This document shows, piece by piece, positions 36,876 to 45,144 of a stretch of DNA of 64,000 nt (position 1 is its first letter; each line of letters begins with the position of its first letter). Both the position numbers and the translations under genes were made by a program. The notes beneath the pieces were generated by a model that was given only the letters and a program-made list of their open reading frames with translations, was not told the origin of the DNA and ran no database searches. Source of the stretch: Scytonema tolypothrichoides VB-61278 (GTDB taxonomy: Bacteria > Cyanobacteriota > Cyanobacteriia > Cyanobacteriales > Nostocaceae); NCBI RefSeq assembly GCF_000828085.3, contig NZ_JXCA02000024.1, forward strand, positions 31,441 to 95,440, read 5' to 3'.

Positions 36876-36948
36876 GACTCTTGGAATAGGGACTCACAAA
36901 CAATAGACAAGATTGCAAAAGTGAGATTTTACGAGGTTCTCTTAAGAG

Positions 36949-37001
36949 TTCCCTATTCCCTGTTCCCTGTTCCCTGTTCCCTGTTCCCTGTTCCCTGTTC
37001 C
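36949..37001. repeat. Short tandem repeat (TTCCCTG)n
   Basis: About seven 7-bp TTCCCTG/TTCCCTA units between the DUF3352 and methyltransferase genes. Same unit as the complement of 9838-9877 and part of 59110-59180. Confidence 0.9.
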
Positions 37002-37114
37002 ACAAAATTCTTCTATTTTTAAAGAAAGCGCGGTTCGTCTCTAGCATTATGATTCAAATAGACAGGCTTGCTCCTGATTGCAAAGATAGACAATTCATTT
37101 GATCAACATTACTG

Positions 37115-38029
37115 ATGAACACGGCTGTAAAAAATACTCCTGGATTAGCTTCGCGTTTTGTAAATGGCGTACTGGCAATCAAGCCTTTAGCCAATTTAGC
37201 CAAGCATCAAGCTAGGCAAATGATGATTAAACGCGCTCAGAAAATAGGGGTAAATTGGCTCGAAGAAGTACAGACGCTACAAGCGCGTGATTGGCAAACT
37301 GACTTGGCTAAAGTACAAAATCCTCAAGTTACCTACCCAGAATACTACTTCCGCCCATTCCACGCTTACGAAACAGGAAATCTCAGTTGGGAAGCTGCGT
37401 TGGAATTTGAAGTTGCTGCGCGCACCGTCCACGCTGGAATTTGGCGGGATACTGGGGCAAAGGGTGATCCCATGCTGCGCCAAAGTTACCATGACATCCT
37501 GAAAAAGCAAATTCCTCAAGAACCACAACACATTCTAGATATGGCATGCGGTGTGGGTTTAAGTACTTTTGCTCTACAAAAAGTTTATCCCCATGCCAAA
37601 ATTACGGGCTTAGATTTATCTCCCTACTTTTTAGCCGTTGCCGAATACCGTAATGAGCAGCGCCATGCTAATGTTAACTGGATTCATGCGGCGGCTGAAT
37701 CTACTGGGCTACCAGATACCTCATTTGATTTAATCTCCATTTTTTTGATGTGTCACGAACTCCCTCAAGCAGCAACTAAAGAGATTTTTGCTGAGGCGAG
37801 ACGTCTACTCCGTCCAGGAGGACATCTGGCAATCATGGATATGAATCCAAAATCTGAAATCTACAAGAAAATGCCGCCTTACATTTTGACGCTGCTCAAA
37901 AGTACTGAACCGTATCTGGATGAATATTTTTCGTTGGATATTGAACAGGCGATTGTAGAAGCGGGGTTTAAAACTCCCACCATCACTCCTAATACCCCCC
38001 GTCACCGCACTGTTATTGCTCAAGTATGA
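37115..38029 (+). CDS. Class I SAM-dependent methyltransferase
   Basis: 304 aa. Motif I ILDMACGVGLSTFALQKVYP (about residues 139-158), then KITGLDLSPYFLAVAE, FDLISIFLMCHELPQ and ARRLLRPGGHLAIMDMNP. The N-terminal 110 residues form a helical cap with WQTDLAKVQNPQVTYPEYYFRPFHAYETGNLSW, conserved in a cyanobacterial/plastid group. Substrate unknown. The stop codon overlaps the next frame by 4 bp and lies in a perfect 20-bp palindrome, so apparent coupling to the PrsW gene is doubtful. Confidence 0.9.
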   Translation: MNTAVKNTPGLASRFVNGVLAIKPLANLAKHQARQMMIKRAQKIGVNWLEEVQTLQARDWQTDLAKVQNPQVTYPEYYFRPFHAYETGNLSWEAALEFEVAARTVHAGIWRDTGAKGDPMLRQSYHDILKKQIPQEPQHILDMACGVGLSTFALQKVYPHAKITGLDLSPYFLAVAEYRNEQRHANVNWIHAAAESTGLPDTSFDLISIFLMCHELPQAATKEIFAEARRLLRPGGHLAIMDMNPKSEIYKKMPPYILTLLKSTEPYLDEYFSLDIEQAIVEAGFKTPTITPNTPRHRTVIAQV

Positions 38030-38046
38030 AAGTGCATGCACTTTCA
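38027..38046. repeat. 20-bp perfect palindrome across a stop codon
   Basis: TGAAAGTGCATGCACTTTCA is fully self-complementary. Its first three bases are the methyltransferase stop. It is followed by CATGCTACGTCCCTACACGG, a word with a relative at 14925-14942 (GTGCTACGTCTCTACAC). Probably an interspersed palindromic repeat inserted at the gene junction. Confidence 0.7.
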
Positions 38047-38061
38047 CTACATCATAAAAGC

Positions 38062-39024
38062 ATGCTACGTCCCTACACGGATTTGTTATGGGCAGCCATA
38101 CCACCGCTAGTACTTGTGCTCTACTACTATTACCGCATCCCTTCTGCCCCTTCTTTGATGCGGTTGTTGTTTTTCTTCTTCTTAGGAGCAATCTCTGGTT
38201 TTGTTGCTCTTCAGTTGGAAGGGGTTTTTGAAACAGTCGCCAATAATTTTGTTGACTGGGAAAGAATGCAGCGTGTTTTCGCAGGTGTTGTTCTGCGACA
38301 ACTTATAGAAGTTGGTCCGATAGAAGAAAGCTGTAAGCTGGTAGCGGTGATTGTCCCAACTTACTATTTCCAACATCGATACCGATTTCGCCCCACTTCT
38401 GTTTTTCTCTTCACGATAGCCGTTGGTCTTGGATTCACTGCCCAAGAGAATTGGATTTACCTTTCTCATGACACGGCACCAATTTTTGAGCGAATTATCA
38501 GCACACCAGTTCATGCCATGTTTTCTGCCCCTTGGGGGTATGTCCTGGCAATATGTATCGGTTCAAACATTTCTTTCTATAGATATCGGCAGTTTTTGCC
38601 TGCAGCTTGGCTCAATTCTGTGATTTGTCATGCCTTAGTGAATGTTCTATCTATGAGCGATCGCTATCCAATACCACTAAATTTGCTCAATTATGGCTTG
38701 TTCCCGTTTCTGTTGTGGATGTTTTGGCGACTACAGCAGTTAATGCGAAGGGTGCAAGGCGAACCTCCAATAATTCTGATCTCTGGATATACACCTAAAC
38801 AGCGCTTCCAACAACGTACCTTGGTGTTGTTAGCTTTGTTGTTGGCCGGAAATGCTCTTTTTGGACTGTTTCTCTTAGTCAAAAAGTTGAGCTTCTTGAA
38901 TATATCTCAGCTTTTTGACCCTGATGTCATGTCATTTATACTTAGCCGCTTATTGTTAAATACAAGCTTTGGACTCGTGGCATGGGTGATTTATAGCTCT
39001 TTGCGACGTTCAGCATATCGTTGA
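38062..39024 (+). CDS. PrsW-family intramembrane protease
   Basis: 320 aa from ATG at 38062; the frame is open from 38026, but the first twelve codons lie in the palindromic repeat. Eight or so membrane helices. PrsW motifs are intact: GPIEESCKLVAVI (EExxK), AQENWIYL (Glu), TPVHAMFSAPWG (His) and ICHALVNVLSM (His/Asn). Known PrsW proteins cleave membrane-bound anti-sigma factors. No anti-sigma or sigma factor gene is adjacent. A second PrsW-type gene (40760-42031) lies 1.7 kb away. Confidence 0.85.
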   Translation: MLRPYTDLLWAAIPPLVLVLYYYYRIPSAPSLMRLLFFFFLGAISGFVALQLEGVFETVANNFVDWERMQRVFAGVVLRQLIEVGPIEESCKLVAVIVPTYYFQHRYRFRPTSVFLFTIAVGLGFTAQENWIYLSHDTAPIFERIISTPVHAMFSAPWGYVLAICIGSNISFYRYRQFLPAAWLNSVICHALVNVLSMSDRYPIPLNLLNYGLFPFLLWMFWRLQQLMRRVQGEPPIILISGYTPKQRFQQRTLVLLALLLAGNALFGLFLLVKKLSFLNISQLFDPDVMSFILSRLLLNTSFGLVAWVIYSSLRRSAYR

Positions 39025-39232
39025 TGTTTCTAACTGGCAAGCAATTTACGTGCCAAGCGTCGAGAAATCAATGAGAATACAAATGCTAGTACTGTTTTGA
39101 AGTTGAACTTTCAGGAGATTTGCTCCTTGGTAAAATTCCGCAGAATTAAGCGATTAGTTTTTAAAAATACTTTCACAAACAACCTCCAAATCACAGTCTC
39201 ACCGACAACTCCAATCTAACCTTCACTCTACC

Positions 39233-39269
39233 AAAAAGGGCGACTAGTGAAACTAGAGCGCCCCTTTTT
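39233..39269. terminator. Bidirectional intrinsic terminator
   Basis: AAAAAGGGCG (39233-39242) pairs with CGCCCCTTTTT (39259-39269) with one bulge, and an inner ACTAG/CTAGT pair extends the stem. A-run on one side and T-run on the other, between the convergent PrsW and PTPS genes. A classic Rho-independent shape on both strands. Confidence 0.85.
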
Positions 39270-39295
39270 AATGCTTGTGAACAAATCTTGACTGG

Positions 39296-40168
39296 CTACA
39301 CGCGTACTAACACAGGTTTATTCTGTGCAGCGTTAACTGAGTTGAAATCTGACTCAGTACAATAAATTTCACAGGAATTATTCGGAGTTTCCATTAATTT
39401 TACTTTGTATAGTGTCGCTCCTAATTCCTGAATAGGCGAAGTCAGCAGCTGACTAATACAAAGTGCAATATTCTCAGCAGTGGGAACAACTTCAGCAAAG
39501 TATGGGACATCTTTGTTTAAAAAGCTGTGGTCAAATAGCTCAATGACGTACTCTTTTATAGCTTGATTCAAAGCGCCCAAATCAACAATCATCCCAGTGC
39601 GTGGATCAATCTCCCCTTTCACAGTCACTTCTAAATGATAGTTGTGCCCGTGACCGTTAGGATTAGCGCACTTACCGTAAATCTTGAAGTTTTCTTCGCT
39701 ACTCAGACGAGGATGAGCTAGCTGATGGGCGGCGCTAAAATAAGTGCTGACAGTGAGATATGCTTCCATGCCGTTTCCTAAATAATCAGCCCAAAGTTCG
39801 GGATGTTCAAAAAGCTGTACACGGGCTAAAGGTAAATCGGGTGCAAGCCGTTGCCAAATCACCCGTGCAATGTTCTCTGTGGTGGGTAGAGTTTGTTGAA
39901 ACTCTGACCATACATCGTTGAGATAGGAAAAGTCTAGTTGACTAATAACTTTTCGGTTAATAACATGTTTCACGTTGGACAAGTTGAGAATCATGCCATA
40001 TTCATCTAATTCTCCAACGAGGGAGACAAATAAGACATAATTGTGTCCGTATCCGGGAAATCTTGAACAAGCACCAAATTTCTCAATATTTTCTGCTTCA
40101 CTCAGTTCTGGCAACCAATAGCGATGAGTTGCTGAAAACTGAGTCCGACGACTTATAATACATTGCAT
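39296..40168 (-). CDS. Tandem 6-pyruvoyl/6-carboxytetrahydropterin synthase (PTPS/QueD) protein
   Basis: 290 aa from ATG at 40168, two PTPS domains in a row. The C-terminal domain is complete: YFSAAHQLAHP, catalytic Cys in GKCANPNGHGHNY with the HGH zinc pair, the Asp-His pair in FDHSFLN and Glu in PTAENIA. The N-terminal domain keeps FSATHRYW, FGACSRFPGYGHNY and PTTENIA but has Tyr in place of one zinc His (GYGHNY) and Phe in place of the catalytic His (LDFSYLN). It is probably non-catalytic. The product may serve queuosine or pterin synthesis; queF lies 6 kb away. Confidence 0.88.
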   Translation of the reverse strand: MQCIISRRTQFSATHRYWLPELSEAENIEKFGACSRFPGYGHNYVLFVSLVGELDEYGMILNLSNVKHVINRKVISQLDFSYLNDVWSEFQQTLPTTENIARVIWQRLAPDLPLARVQLFEHPELWADYLGNGMEAYLTVSTYFSAAHQLAHPRLSSEENFKIYGKCANPNGHGHNYHLEVTVKGEIDPRTGMIVDLGALNQAIKEYVIELFDHSFLNKDVPYFAEVVPTAENIALCISQLLTSPIQELGATLYKVKLMETPNNSCEIYCTESDFNSVNAAQNKPVLVRV

Positions 40169-40759
40169 AAGCAAGCTGGGAGTAAAATTTAAAATTTCTT
40201 AAATCTTACTGCTTCCAGTATAAACAAGTTCTAGTGTAAGTTGTTTATAGTTGGTTGCTCGTCAATATTCCTGGTTTCACTTGGGACTTACGCACGCTCA
40301 CAAATGCACTTGACTTGAAAATAAGGAGTGAGGGAGTGAGGGAGGGAGGGAGTGAGGGAGAAATATTTTTATCTATTCTGGTGTACGCAGTTAATGACGG
40401 CTACTTATGGATTCAGACAATTTATCTTTGTCGGCAGGTTTGGCATAACCTAGACGAGGTTCACTGCCTATGCAACACGCCCAGCTTGGATTGCCCCAGT
40501 TTGGGCGCTTTGTAGTTTGTCTATCTACAGACTTCTAGTTTGTGAGCCTAACATTACTTCTGCATAATATAACCTTGCTGACACCTATTAAGAATACAGA
40601 AGAAAATTTTTCTATTTCACTTCTGTGACAATCAAACTTTTGTTAATGCCTAAGTTCTCAAAGTATATAGTGCTTGCAAATCTTTCTGAGGCTTTCAAAC
40701 ACAAAACAGGGTTTTCGTAGCATTTTTATTGATGAAAACACAAGTTTAGGAGTAATTTG
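40169..40759. other. Divergent intergenic region with G-rich tandem repeat
   Basis: About 590 bp without a convincing gene. 40325-40360 is a (GTGAGGGA)/(GGGA) tandem with five GGG runs, able to form a G-quadruplex on the + strand. The short frame at 40255-40515 that reads through it is rejected. An AGGAG Shine-Dalgarno at 40749-40753 serves the FHA-PrsW gene. Confidence 0.5.
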
Positions 40760-42031
40760 ATGACAGGACTTCACCGTTACAAAAGCTTTTTAAAAAAAGT
40801 CAACCCTAATACAGCAAGCGACTCTCAACACACTGAGGACATAGTTCTACCTGATAAACCGATAGTCATTGGACGAGACCCTAGTTGTTGTGACATTGTT
40901 TTACATCCCACGAAATACCAGGAAGTCTCCCGTAAGCATTTAAAAATTTCTCCCCTTTCGTCTCAGTCTGCAAGTCATATGCCTGAATGGGAAATATGCG
41001 ATTTGGGAAGCCGTAATGGCACTTATGTCAATGGTCAGCGCTTACAAGGTTCTCAAATTTTGCAAGTAAATGACCAGATTAAACTTGGTCGTAATGGTCT
41101 AGAATTCATTTTTGAGTGTGAACAGATTACCTTCATTAGCGTCAGTGCTATATTTCCTGTCGTCTCAGGAAAGCTGGATTTACATCAGAAAGGTTTCCTT
41201 ATTCCGGGCATTGTCACAGTGATATTCGTAGTAGCAATGTTCGCTACTCAAAATAGCAATAACTTCCTCTACATCTTGGCAGCTTACCTAGCTATTGCAA
41301 GCCACTATGTTATCCACAAACTCTGCCATAAACATAAGCCCTGGTGGTTGCTAGTTAGCTTAGGTTTGGCTACTGGTTTACCGCTTTTAACTGCCCATCA
41401 TGAATTGGCAACTATTTTTTCTGACATTTTAGCAGGAGATTTCTTTAAACATAACGAGAACATTCTTGCTATCACTATTAAAGAATTTTTCAAAGCAGGC
41501 TTGTTAGAAGAATTGTTTAAAGTGCTGCCAGTGATATTAGTTTACTTTATAGGCAGGCTCCTCCAATCACCCAAGCGCGAACTCATTGGGGTATGGGAAC
41601 CTATGGACGGAATTCTTTTAGCGACAGCATCTGCTACTGGATTTGCATTAGTAGAGAGTATGATAAAAGTGTCTGAAGTAACTCAAAGCAAAGGTAGTTT
41701 TGCGGGATTAACACTTTTAATACCTCTCATCTTAGGAGATATTTCTGGACAAGTAGCATATAGTGGCTACTTTGGCTATTTCATTGGATTGGGTGCAATG
41801 AAACCTAAAAAGCTTTGGCGGTTTATAGGAATCGGCTACCTGACTTCAGCAGCTCTACATACCATTGGAGCAATAGTTTCTGAGTTGCAAAAAGAACATA
41901 GACTAGATTTTCTTATCGGTAACCTACTCTTAGCTTTGATCGGCTCTCTAGCTTACATGTTTTTAATGGCAGCAATCCTCAAAGCCAATCAACTTTCGCC
42001 AAATCACTCACACAAATCTGCCAATGGGTAG
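40760..42031 (+). CDS. FHA domain-PrsW-type membrane protease fusion
   Basis: 423 aa from ATG at 40760, seven bases after AGGAG; a TTG one codon earlier is weaker. The N-terminal FHA domain (about residues 30-115) has VIGRDPSCCDIVL, the SRKH phospho-Thr-binding motif and LGSRNGTYVNGQRL. After this come about eight membrane helices with PrsW elements: GLLEELFKVLPVI (EExxK), GFALVESMI (Glu) and LTSAALHTIGAI (His). The central His seen in the neighbour (TPVHAMF) is not obvious here; the matching region reads LILGDISGQVAYSG. The layout suggests membrane proteolysis gated by a phosphoprotein. Confidence 0.85.
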   Translation: MTGLHRYKSFLKKVNPNTASDSQHTEDIVLPDKPIVIGRDPSCCDIVLHPTKYQEVSRKHLKISPLSSQSASHMPEWEICDLGSRNGTYVNGQRLQGSQILQVNDQIKLGRNGLEFIFECEQITFISVSAIFPVVSGKLDLHQKGFLIPGIVTVIFVVAMFATQNSNNFLYILAAYLAIASHYVIHKLCHKHKPWWLLVSLGLATGLPLLTAHHELATIFSDILAGDFFKHNENILAITIKEFFKAGLLEELFKVLPVILVYFIGRLLQSPKRELIGVWEPMDGILLATASATGFALVESMIKVSEVTQSKGSFAGLTLLIPLILGDISGQVAYSGYFGYFIGLGAMKPKKLWRFIGIGYLTSAALHTIGAIVSELQKEHRLDFLIGNLLLALIGSLAYMFLMAAILKANQLSPNHSHKSANG

Positions 42032-42161
42032 AACACAAGTAAGAGATAGGCGTATAATCTTGTTGTACCTGTACAATATGATTTATAATTTCTGTAAATG
42101 AAAAACGCCGTAAGTGGGTGCATTTGTACAGTGGGTAAATCCGATCACTAATTATTAACCG

Positions 42162-42863
42162 CTACACATAGGCACCCAGAGATTCTTGTGCCTCACGGTA
42201 CATATTCGTGGCAGTACGGAACATTTCTTGACCAGCGTGCAAGTAACTCTCGTCATAGTTAAGAGGGAAATACGCTAACTGGTCTAGCCCATCGCCTATT
42301 TGATTGAGACAATAGTAGAGATGCGCTGCTGCTCTTGCTAAACTAGGTGGATTTGGTAAAGAACGAAAAGTCAGGTGCGCCTGCTTGAAGTCAGCTTGAC
42401 AGGCGTGTAAATAATCCTGAAATTCTTCCAAGAGGATATCATCAAATGGGTCAGCAGCTAGCTTTTCAATTTGCTCCCGCAGAGAAGCCAGAATGCTAAA
42501 TACCAGGCGATTCACTGGCTGATAAACTCGCTGCAGCCATTCCTCTACTTGTTCATCCGCGTCTTTTCCTCTTTTTTTTGTCGCCTGGTATTGCTGTTGA
42601 GCTGCTGCTGTACGCTGCTGCCTATTGCTAGTGGTTTCTTGAGAACGTTGACGCAGTTTTTGGTCGTAATTTTGGCGATTTTGAACGTCGCCTAAGACTT
42701 CATATGCTGCATTGATACGAATAATTTGCTCAGGGTCGGCGGTACCCTGATTGCTATCAGGATGAAACATCTTGACCAAGCGACGATAAGCTTGCTTAAT
42801 CTCCGCTTGGCTTGCGTTCGGATTAACTTTGAGTGTTTGGTAGTGGTTCGTCTTATCTGCCAT
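42162..42863 (-). CDS. J-domain (DnaJ-like) co-chaperone
   Basis: 233 aa. N-terminal J domain, residues 7-70: NHYQTLKVNPNASQAEIKQAYRRL, then VKMFHPDSNQ with HPD, then INAAYEVLGDVQNRQNYD. A Gln-rich linker (85-105) and an all-helical C-terminal domain follow. It should stimulate an Hsp70 ATPase on an unknown client. It begins 15 bp after the restored cysK end on the same strand and is probably co-transcribed with rrf2-type regulator and cysK. Confidence 0.9.
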   Translation of the reverse strand: MADKTNHYQTLKVNPNASQAEIKQAYRRLVKMFHPDSNQGTADPEQIIRINAAYEVLGDVQNRQNYDQKLRQRSQETTSNRQQRTAAAQQQYQATKKRGKDADEQVEEWLQRVYQPVNRLVFSILASLREQIEKLAADPFDDILLEEFQDYLHACQADFKQAHLTFRSLPNPPSLARAAAHLYYCLNQIGDGLDQLAYFPLNYDESYLHAGQEMFRTATNMYREAQESLGAYV

Positions 42864-42878
42864 TCTTTCAATGTACCG

Positions 42879-43869
42879 TTAGCTGATGCTAACTGCTACC
42901 TTTGGCTCCAAGTCTTGGAACAACGGTGTACTCAAATACCTTTCTCCAAAACTAGGCTGAATCATCACGGATTTTGCGTCCCGAGTTCTCTTTGCGTTGA
43001 CCCACACGAATAGCAGCACACAAAGCGGCCCCGGTGGAAATACCAGACAGTAATCCTTCTTCTTTTGCCAGACGCCGCCCGTAAGCGATCGCCTCTTCAT
43101 CAGTGACCGAAATGACTTCATCTATAATGTTGGCATTCAGCACTTGAGGAACGAACCCAGCACCAATTCCTTGAATTTTGTGAGGTCCTGGTCTTCCCCC
43201 AGATAACACTGGGCTATTTGCGGGTTCAACTGCGATACGCGGAGCGTCAAGCCTCCGGCTTATCGCCTGAAAACTTGGTTTGCGTGCTTTGATAACTTCA
43301 GCTACACCTGTAATTGTACCACCTGTTCCGACTCCAGCAACTACTATATCGACCTGTCGGTCGGTATCTTCCCAGATTTCCTCCGCTGTCGTCTCCCGGT
43401 GTATTTTGGCGTTGGCTGGGTTACGGAACTGCTGTAACATGTAAGCATCTTGGGTGGTATCAACGATTTGCTGCGCCCGTCGAATTGCCCGACTCATACC
43501 TTCAGTTCCTGTGGTAAGTTCTAATTGCGCTCCATATGCCCGCAACATTGCCCTTCGTTCAGCACTCATTGTTTCTGGCATTGTCAAAATTAATCGATAG
43601 CCTTTTGCTGCAGCAACCATTGCTAAGGCGATTCCGGTCTTTCCAGAGGTGGGTTCCACTAACACAGTTTTTCCAGGAGTAATCAACCCCTGTGCCTCTG
43701 CGGAGTTAATCATACTTATACCAATTCGGTCCTTTACTGATGCTGCTGGATTCATACTTTCCAGCTTCACTAGTATTTGTGCCACACAGGCTTCCGCTTG
43801 AGGAATACGATTGAATTGAACTAGAGGAGTACGATCGACAAGTTCTGTAATATCATGAGCTATTCGCAT
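42879..43869 (-). CDS. cysK: Cysteine synthase A, with C-terminal frameshift and an in-frame 27-bp insertion
   Basis: The PLP-dependent O-acetylserine (thiol)lyase is recognisable from [10 protein letters not shown], the Lys site in [11 protein letters not shown] (about residue 43), [11 protein letters not shown] and [14 protein letters not shown]. The frame stops at 42952 after GRKIRDDSA (305 aa). One base less near 42975 would continue as [20 protein letters not shown] and end at 42879, the normal CysK C-terminus. Restored length without the insert is about 320 aa, the family norm. Nine extra residues (SRRLDAPRI) interrupt FQAI/AVEP. Upstream is an Rrf2-type regulator. Activity of the frameshifted product is uncertain; a sequencing error is possible. 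Confidence 0.85.
43237..43263. repeat. 27-bp palindromic element inserted in a HIP1 site inside cysK
   Basis: On the + strand TGCGAT and CGCCTG flank 27 bases containing AAGCCTCCGGCTT (arms AAGCC/GGCTT) and CGCGGAGCG. Removing the 27 bases restores GCGATCGC and the usual CysK sequence [17 protein letters not shown]. The insert keeps frame and adds nine residues. Exact boundaries can shift by a base or two. Confidence 0.7.
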
Positions 43870-43882
43870 AACTTTACTCCTG

Positions 43883-43916
43883 AGTTATTAGTTATTAGTC
43901 ATTAGTCATTAGTTAA
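43883..43916. repeat. Short tandem repeat (AGTTATT/AGTCATT)n
   Basis: Five 7-bp units between cysK and the Rrf2-type gene, in the presumed leader of cysK. STRR class. Confidence 0.8.
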
Positions 43917-43971
43917 GAGTTAATCGTAAACATTAACAACCTTTTTTCTTTATTGACTATATGACTAAATA

Positions 43972-44406
43972 CTAGATGTAGTACATTATGTCCAGCTGTC
44001 GTCGAGAATCGCGTTTTTCACAGAGTTCTGCAAGCGTGTACTTTTGCAAAACTGCGTTTGCTGCTAGCCTTGCTTCTAGCCAGACATCTTCCACAACACC
44101 AGTGTCTAAAGTTTTCGGATTGATATCATCATCAGACCGCACTTCTAACCCTTCTAAACAATTTAAAATCTCGAAAAGAGTTATTTTCCAGGGTTCTCGC
44201 GCCAACAGATAACCGCCTTTTGAGCCACGTTGACTTTTGAGTATACCTCCACGCCTCAAAGTTGCTAGCAGTTGTTCTAGATAGCGGTCTGGTATATTTT
44301 GTTGTGTCGCAATCTGTCGAATTTGCAGCGGTTCCCCGCTTTGGTAATGAGTTGCTAGTTCTATAAGAGCTAGAATTGCGTATTCTGATTTACAAGATAG
44401 TTCCAC
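43972..44406 (-). CDS. Rrf2-family transcriptional regulator (CymR/IscR-like)
   Basis: 144 aa. Winged helix-turn-helix: MELSCKSEYAILALIELA, LQIRQIATQQNIPDRYLEQLLATLRRGGILKSQRGSKGGYLL (residues 28-70). The three Cys that bind FeS in IscR are absent from the usual stretch (only Cys84 and Cys132 remain), so it is closer to CymR. CymR represses cysteine-synthesis genes and works with CysK. Location 102 bp upstream of cysK on the same strand fits this role. DNA target not identified. Confidence 0.88.
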   Translation of the reverse strand: MELSCKSEYAILALIELATHYQSGEPLQIRQIATQQNIPDRYLEQLLATLRRGGILKSQRGSKGGYLLAREPWKITLFEILNCLEGLEVRSDDDINPKTLDTGVVEDVWLEARLAANAVLQKYTLAELCEKRDSRRQLDIMYYI

Positions 44407-44720
44407 GGGCAGCTTTTAAAAAAGGTGATGATTTTAGAACAAACAAAGTCAAAAGTTAAAAGATTTTTTGCCTTTTTCTTTCTGACTTTTCTTGTCCTCT
44501 TTTCCTAGTATACTCCGGCTATCCGCTAGGGTTTTTTTGATTTTCAAACTTGCTCTAAATAGTCTGAAGCTTTTATCCCAAATTTCTTGATCCTTGTCGC
44601 TCAGCAGCTTGTATCCTGAAAAAAAGGAGGAACCCCCCTACACCCCTTTTGTTCATCCCCCTACACCCTCACACCCCTTTTATTCATCCCCCCATACACT
44701 CCTAGTTTTGGTAAAAAGCA
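44407..44720. other. Intergenic region between divergent rrf2-type and yciI-type genes
   Basis: About 314 bp. It holds the promoters of both genes and, at 44640-44692, two C-rich direct repeats. No gene. Confidence 0.4.
44640..44692. repeat. 22-bp direct repeat, two copies
   Basis: ACACCCCTTTTGTTCATCCC at 44640 and ACACCCCTTTTATTCATCCC at 44671, each followed by CC, differ at one base and are spaced by 31 bp. Located just upstream of the YciI-type gene. Could be regulatory or a simple duplication. Confidence 0.7.
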
Positions 44721-44987
44721 ATGCCCTGGTTTGTGAAGATAGAAGAAGGCAAAGTTGAGAAGTCCACGTTTGATCAATATGTAAGTGCCCATCAAGCTTA
44801 CGTACAGGAATTGATTGCCAAAGGACACAAAGCGAAAAGTGGCTACTGGGCGCAAAAAGGTGGCGGTATGATGCTGTTTGAGGCAGCCTCAATGGAAGAA
44901 GCACAAACTATCGTAGCTATTGATCCATTGGTACAAAACGATTGTGTGAATTATCAGCTTTTTGAGTGGAAAATTGTCGTGGAATGA
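44721..44987 (+). CDS. YciI family protein
   Basis: 88 aa, a single YciI/DabA-like (dimeric alpha-beta barrel) domain: MPWFVKIEEGKV, then AHQAYVQELIAKGHKAKSGY with the conserved His (about residue 24), then GGGMMLFEAASMEEAQTIVAIDPLV and YQLFEWKIV at the end. The Asp in IDPLV is the second conserved residue. Function generally unknown, some members are dehydrochlorinase-like. Followed closely by the SRP RNA gene. Confidence 0.9.
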   Translation: MPWFVKIEEGKVEKSTFDQYVSAHQAYVQELIAKGHKAKSGYWAQKGGGMMLFEAASMEEAQTIVAIDPLVQNDCVNYQLFEWKIVVE

Positions 44988-45022
44988 CACACAATCGAAA
45001 AATTAATGCTATGCTGTTTACA
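44988..45022 (+). promoter_or_regulatory. Probable promoter of SRP RNA gene
   Basis: TATGCT at 45010-45015 is a good -10 box seven bases before the RNA start. A TGACAC-type -35 lies near 44985-44990. Confidence 0.45.
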
Positions 45023-45118
45023 GACTCGGATCTACGCGGCTGTAACGCCCAAATCTTGTCAGGACCGGAAGGTAGCAGCAATACGGGATGCTTATAGCAG
45101 GCGTAGTCTCCGGGTCGC
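45023..45118 (+). ncRNA. ffs: Signal recognition particle RNA, small bacterial type (4.5S)
   Basis: About 96 nt. The conserved apical loop and symmetric-loop sequence TGTCAGGACCGGAAGGTAGC (from 45058) is the SRP domain IV signature (GNRA-type GGAA loop and AGCAGC). The two ends pair: ACTCGGA..CTACGC with GCGTAG..TCCGGGT. It binds Ffh to form SRP, which targets membrane proteins. The boundaries are set by the end pairing and may be off by a few bases. It precedes the phasin-like gene. Confidence 0.92.
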
Positions 45119-45144
45119 CCCATTTTAGGAGCGCAAAAGCAGCA

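Noticed and set aside
40255..40515. 86-codon + frame
   Set aside because: Reads through the G-rich tandem repeat; low complexity and no start signal.
42162..42863. Full DnaJ chaperone
   Set aside because: Only the J domain is present; the Gly/Phe region, zinc fingers and C-terminal domains are missing, so it is a J-domain protein, not DnaJ.
42879..43121. 80-codon minus frame
   Set aside because: Only its last 29 codons are meaningful; they are the shifted C-terminus of cysK, not a separate gene.
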